From positions 40,443,445 through 40,507,444 of the forward strand of contig OX352772.1 of NCBI GenBank assembly GCA_947095535.1: DNA of 64,000 nt, in the 5' to 3' direction. A program made the translations under genes and the position numbers. This document shows, one piece after another, positions 58,996 through 64,000 of this stretch. The notes below the pieces were generated by a model. The model was given only the letters and a program-made list of their open reading frames with translations. It was not told where the DNA came from and did no database searches. How positions within the stretch are numbered: position 1 is the stretch's first letter; every line of letters starts with the position of its first letter. Source of the DNA: Poecilobothrus nobilitatus (lineage: Eukaryota > Arthropoda > Insecta > Diptera > Dolichopodidae).

Positions 58996-59850
58996 TTAGC
59001 ACATTTTCAAAAAAATTTGAAAAAATGTGCTTATTAGTTTCACTCTGTCCGCCCGTCCGTCCATTTGAATGTTTACAAAACTTTACATCGTTTGAAATAA
59101 AGCAATAAAATTTTAACTACGGATAGTTAACGTCAAAAAACTAATTTTGTGGAACAACTTTTTTCTGTAGCCCCACCCAATAGAGAGCAAGAGCCCTACA
59201 AAGTTCGAAAAAGCCCTATCTTTAAATTGTTATAACACATGTTCTGTAAGGCATATTTTCAATCTGGAAACGCCAAACGATATTTGGTTTTATAAACTTT
59301 ATAAATATATATAAAATAAATATGTGGCTTTGCCATACGGCATTTAATATACCGTTATGTAAAATTCAATTTTTGCAAAAACGGTTTCACGGTTTACGGT
59401 TTTCACTGTTTTCAACGGTTTAACTTAGAAACTTGAAATTGTGAGAGGAGTTAGATCTTTAGAAATAAGTATGAGTCATTTTATAAAATTTTTTGTGTCA
59501 CCCCCCGTTTTGGAGCTGTAAGGCGTCAAACATCGGAAATTTTTCTTTTTTAAACACCTGAAACTTGGGCACCTGTCCAAATGTTTTGAAGTAATATACA
59601 AAAATTAAAGCTCCAACATTATATTTTTGTTTATTTTAACAACTTTTTGTAAAAATATAGCGTTACCTTAAAAATGACGAAAGTGTGACTTGATTTTTCT
59701 CAATTTTTTTCTTATTGTTTTCATTATTATTCATAATTTGTATTAATAAAATACGCCATTTTATATTATTATAAATTCATTTTTCCAATATATCTACTCT
59801 TTGCTTTAGACTTTTTAATGTGCTTTTTTGAAAACCTTCGATTTTTTCCA
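58996..59850 (+). mobile_element. Dispersed repeat family B, longest copy
   Basis: Starts with a snap-back head (58998-59031: AGCACATTTTC pairs with GAAAAAATGTGCT), then CACTCTGTCCGCCCGTCC, GTAGCCCCACCC, AACACATGTTCTGTAAGGC, CACCCCCCGTTTTGGAGC and a decayed right end near 59835 (GAAAACCTTCGATTTTTTCC). The core 59165-59560 is the part shared with the family A copy at 42.2 kb. Confidence 0.7.
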
Positions 59851-60419
59851 TTACTTGTTATTTACTAAAACAACATTTAACCATATTTAATGAAAAGGGT
59901 CAACCATCATAATATACATAATACATTATTAGATAATGATTATAATTTCAGTGTTTGCGTATAATGATGAAATTTTTCAGTATAGCTATGGTTAAAAAAA
60001 ATCTTTAACAAAAAAGAAACAACAACAATATTAAGAGAATATTGTTATTTTTTAATAACTTTGTATTATATTTTTAAAAATAAATTTAATAATGACAAAA
60101 TTTTAAATATTCATACAAAATATCTATCTAAATATTAAAATCATTCAAAAATATACATATAATGATTCAAGTAAATAAAAGAAAACTTGAATGATTTTAA
60201 CACTTAATTTAATTACATTGTATTGGATTTGTTTATTATTAGATCAAGGAAATATTTATGTTATTGAATTTTGGTTTTCTTTTATTATGAAAATATTTTA
60301 GAAATTATAATACATATTATATACATACATAGCAAAATATATAATATTATGAATTAAAATTAATTTAAATAGAATTTATTCTAAAATCAATATAACTATG
60401 TTTATAAAAACAAATAATA
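59851..60419. other. Intergenic, no gene seen
   Basis: AT-rich. Nothing classifiable. Confidence 0.5.
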
Positions 60420-60595
60420 CCCCCTCGGTGGCCTAGTGGGTAACCATTGAGGGATTTTGGGTTCGAATTTAACACACGTTTTAAATATAAGTCACCTTTA
60501 CGGCATTTACAGCCAAGTCTGGAAAGAAAAAGTTGTGTAATTTCGTTATCACATTTATATGGGAGGTGAATAAACATAAAAAAAAAAAAAATATT
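60420..60595 (+). mobile_element. SINE family S1, GGTGAATAAAC subfamily with deleted D-region
   Basis: CCCCTCGGTGGCCTAGTGGGTAA is directly followed by CCATTGAGGGATTTTGGG, so the GCGTATAAAATACGC hairpin is gone. The B box is GGGTTCGAATTT. The tail is TGGGAGGTGAATAAAC plus poly(A). Confidence 0.8.
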
Positions 60596-60606
60596 TTTTA
60601 AGAATT

Positions 60607-60887
60607 AATTTACTAATCGGGGGCGTCAGTGGCCTAATAAACAAGAGCGTATGAAATATTTCTTAATCGCAATGTATAATTGTCTGAAATTAAATTAAAA
60701 TAAAACAAATAAAAAAAAAATAAATAAGCTGCACAACACCAAAAGAGCGTGAGTTCAAATCCCACATACGCCGTAAGAACAATTCTCTCTTACGATATTT
60801 ACAGTCACATATGGAAAAGAATGGCTGTGTAATTTCCATGTTATATTTATGTGGCAGGGGAATAAACTAAAAAAAAAATTTACTAAT
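60607..60887 (+). mobile_element. SINE family S1 with an internal insertion and intact target-site duplication
   Basis: The element starts GGGGGCGTCAGTGGCC at 60619 and ends GGGGAATAAACTAAA plus poly(A). About 75 bp of AT-rich DNA (60662-60735) separates the A box from the B box, where the consensus has about 25 bp. The flanks AATTTACTAAT at 60607-60617 and 60877-60887 are a perfect 11-bp duplication. Confidence 0.88.
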
Positions 60888-62578
60888 TAATGTGTCGAGC
60901 TTTTCAATATAACACAATTTCTACAGTATACGTTAAATCTAAGTCAATCTCGCTTATGTTAAGAAAGACTAACTCAATGTCTGAGCTCTTTGATACCATC
61001 TTTAACAAACTAATTACGCAATCTGCATAGTTAATCTCTTAATTTAGCCGAATAACTTTCTACAATATTTGACCAATATAGGAGATTACTTGTTATAATT
61101 ATTTAAACAGTCATTAATCAGTGTGTTTAAATAATAAAATCTTTTTGCAAATAATATTTTAAGTGTAATTCAAATTAATTAAGTTGAGTATGATATGAAA
61201 GTAAGAAAGATAATAATTTCTAATTTTGTTTTTATAGAATCGATATTCGTTCAAACCATGATTTATTATATAAAACATAAGAACCTAGAGATAAGAATGT
61301 TTAATATTTTAACCTTTTAAGAACTTTTATGCTTTTAAGTATATTTGTACGAAATATTCGATAATCATGATTTTTATTTGTTTTACTTCGTTAGTGTGTC
61401 TTTTTGTAAAAACAAAAAAAAAAATGTTCCTTGGAATTTTAAAAATTTATATCGGTTAAACCGGTATAGTTTATTGAAAGTTCAATAAGTGGAGGATTAT
61501 ACCGGTTCATATACCTATTATGATTATTTCTCATATTTTTCTGTTTTAAATTGTAATTGAAAAATTGAAAGATGTTTTAAATTATATCTGGAAAACGCAG
61601 TAAGACTTAGTGAAAAAATTGCTTAGCAGAAAATTATAGTAGTTTCCCAATTATTTAAAATTTTACATAATAACGGTATCTTAATATGATATTTTTGAAG
61701 GAAAACCCGTTAATATTAAAGAGAATATTTTAAAAAAAATTTATAAAATATTCGTACATTTTTAGCTCTAATTTAAAAAGTAATTACCCCAGGATAATAC
61801 ATCTTTCGGCAGCTGAAAGATTGAAGAATAATTGGAAAATAAGCATCTATAAAGTTATTTCGCATTATATTTAATAATATAAAACAAAAAAAAAACATAA
61901 TAGTGTTAATATTTTTGAAATGACTGATAATAAACCGCCTCTCATACCATTTTGTTTTTACTAGTTTTAGTTTCAGGAATCAATTTCCACTTTTATAAGC
62001 AGCACCCTTTTGTAAATACAAAATATTTTTTTAAGCAATTTGATATTTAAATTTTACTATTGTACTATTGTAAAATTCTTCTCAATATTTTTGAGAAGAA
62101 AAAAAAAACACTCAAATATTATAATTTTTAACAATTACAATTTAAGTTTCATTTGAAATTAAAGAAACTGCCTAATATACCTATTGAACAATATTTATAT
62201 TTAATAAATTAATAAGAATATTTAAAATTTATTTTTAAAATGTTAACTTTTATTAACAATTTTATTATTAATTTAAATATAAATTTTATGTTTTAAACAT
62301 GAACACACCAATAAATAGCTGTTCTAAAATCAAATAAAATATCTGTGGTAAGTTAATTTAAATCTATTATTCTATTTCTGAGGTTTCTTTTTTAAATTAA
62401 TATACTACTTTATAGTTATAATTTATTACAATTGATTTCATTTTATTAGAAATATATTAAAATCTTTAAAAAAAAAAATAAAAAATTCTATTATAAAATT
62501 TCAAACCTCCTATGGTCCAAAAAAAAAAAATTTTAATACATAAATTTAACATTTATATATTTTATTTAATCAGTTGTG
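60888..62578. other. Intergenic, no gene seen
   Basis: AT-rich. A TATAYCGGTT phrase recurs inverted at 61448-61510. Nothing classifiable. Confidence 0.5.
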
Positions 62579-62736
62579 CCAATATTGGAAAAAAAAAGAA
62601 AAATGTTTCTCACTATATAGGTACATATATACAGTGTGCCCTAATTAACAGTATTGCACCAATATTGAAAAAAAAAAAAAATGTTTCTCACTATATAGGT
62701 ACATATACAGAGTGTGATCTAATTTAAGTACACTCC
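62579..62736 (+). repeat. Tandem duplication of MITE end plus flank, about 80-bp period
   Basis: Two copies (from about 62579 and 62659) each with CCAATATTG, an A run, ATGTTTCTCACTATATAGG and TACATATA(TA)CAG followed by a D-type MITE end (GTGTGCCCTAATTAAC, GTGTGATCTAATTTAAG). Only the second leads into a full element. Confidence 0.75.
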
Positions 62737-63080
62737 TATATATACAGTTGTATAGATCCTTACGTGAAAGTAATTTTTTTTTTTTATGGCGGCTAAGCTA
62801 AGGCTCTTCTCATTTCCAATTGATATGGGAACTTAAATAAAATGTTCATACTTTAATTTTTAGTTTTAAGAAATTATCATCTTACTAGAAGCCGACAGAT
62901 TTGAAACGGTAGAAGAAAAAAAAATAAATAGCAATACTCGTTTTAAAGAAGAGTTCTTAAGCTTTCGAATACAATTTACAGAATTTTCATATGTAGTCTA
63001 AAAACGGAATAAGACGGTAGTTTCTTAAAATTAAAAATGGTCTATACCACTAGCAGTGCACTTAATTAGGGGACACCCTG
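62708..63080. mobile_element. Mariner-like MITE, relative of the 5.2 kb element (D2)
   Basis: Left end CAGAGTGTGATCTAATTTAAG at 62708; right end near 63048-63080 is the inverse of CAGGGTGTCCCCTAATTAAG. Inside the left arm GGCTAAGCTAAGGCTCTTCTC matches the D1 arm. It has no coding capacity. Confidence 0.7.
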
Positions 63081-64000
63081 TATATTTTACCAATTTATTT
63101 CATGATTAACAAGATTAAAATAAAAAAAAAAAACATTTTTTTTTTTAAATAAAATTTATTATTAAAAAAATTACCTAATTGACCCATAACATATAGTATA
63201 ATATCAGGAGTCATCTGAATAAATTTTAATTAAAATAATTTTCAACGCATAATAATAATATAAAATATTAAAAAACCATTTTTTTTTCTTTTTTTTTTTT
63301 TTTGTAATGAAAATTTCAAATATTACCCAGTTACACCTACCAAATAGATAACTTTGAATAAAAAGTTTTTTCTAAATCATTTAGTAGGATATTTTTGACC
63401 CCTTTACATTTAACAAGACTCCTTTTTAATTAATAATATATATTATAATATTATAGTTAAAACTGAAACATAAGAAAAAGAAAAAAAAAAATTAATAATT
63501 TATTGATACACTATTGAACTTCTTAAAATTTTAAACCGCGCAATTTCATTGTTTTCACAATTTTTTCATTTTTTTCTTTTTTTTTTTTGTCTATAACTAT
63601 ACTATAATATGTATCTTAACTTTAAATAATGAAAATATATAGAAAAATCTGGTATATCAAACAATAAATCACATAATTATTATGCAAAAGAAAAATAAAA
63701 ATAAAAACAAAACAAAATGACTTGTGCTTTTTTTTTTTATTTTGAATTAACTTTCGATTTCATTCGGAAATTCAACCAGAAGTTAATACTATAGAAATAT
63801 AACGAATAAAAAAATTGTATAGTGAACCACACAAAATTTATGTTTAAAAATTTAACACACTTACCTGATATCATAAAATGTTATCCAATTTAAAATTTTA
63901 TACAGGTGTGGTCTTCTTATTATTAATTCTCTTAACGTTCTTTATTTTTAAAAAAAAAAATTTTTTTTTTTTTCTTTTGTGTTCTGTTTTTTTTTTTATA
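63081..64000. other. Intergenic to window end, no gene seen
   Basis: AT-rich with many T and A runs. Nothing classifiable. Confidence 0.5.

Overview
This is a very AT-rich, gene-poor stretch of a eukaryotic nuclear genome, almost certainly an insect. The evidence is intronless genes for small secreted structural proteins behind TATATAAA boxes (two of them with an arthropod TCAGTT initiator), long homopolymer A/T runs, and dense insect-type transposon debris: tRNA-derived SINEs, jockey/R1-like LINE pieces, piggyBac- and pogo/Tigger-like remnants, mariner-like MITEs and foldback elements. No bacterial features are present. I cannot name the species; Diptera or Neuroptera would fit, but this is a guess.

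Only four protein genes are supported. All begin with a signal peptide, are uninterrupted and look structural: (1) a 525-residue protein on the minus strand (261-1838) with ten tandem copies of a 12-residue KYDFGKENSDSG-type unit; (2) a 68-residue Trp/Tyr-rich peptide on the minus strand (16825-17031); (3) a 415-residue Asn/Gln-rich protein on the plus strand (27684-28931); (4) a 196-residue Gly/His/Tyr-rich cuticle-like protein on the minus strand (31985-32575). Genes 2 and 4 both end in Trp-Trp. They may be a loose cluster of genes for extracellular matrix, cuticle or gland products, but none has a catalytic domain and no pathway can be read from them.

The rest is intergenic DNA shaped by mobile elements. 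One tRNA-derived SINE family (S1) occurs about 13 times, several copies with intact target-site duplications. Its sequence folds as a string of hairpins. A second tRNA-headed family (S2) has an (AAT)n-rich tail. Two dispersed families with (TCCG)n tracts share core sequence but have different ends; the 42.2-43.25 kb copy carries the ends of one and the core of the other. Two foldback elements (8.8-9.6 kb and 43.6-44.3 kb) carry the same satellite-like unit in the centre, and this unit is also tandem at 15.5-15.9 kb. MITEs with long terminal inverted repeats lie at 5.2, 22.9, 30.0 and 62.7 kb. Coding debris comes from LINEs (13.05-13.27 kb minus; 40.1-41.0 kb plus), a piggyBac-like transposase (37.5-37.9 kb plus) and a pogo/Tigger-like transposase tail (36.77-36.90 kb minus).

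No CRISPR array, rRNA gene, functional tRNA gene or gene-cluster system was found. The most interesting signals are the hairpin-chain SINE and the foldback/satellite association.
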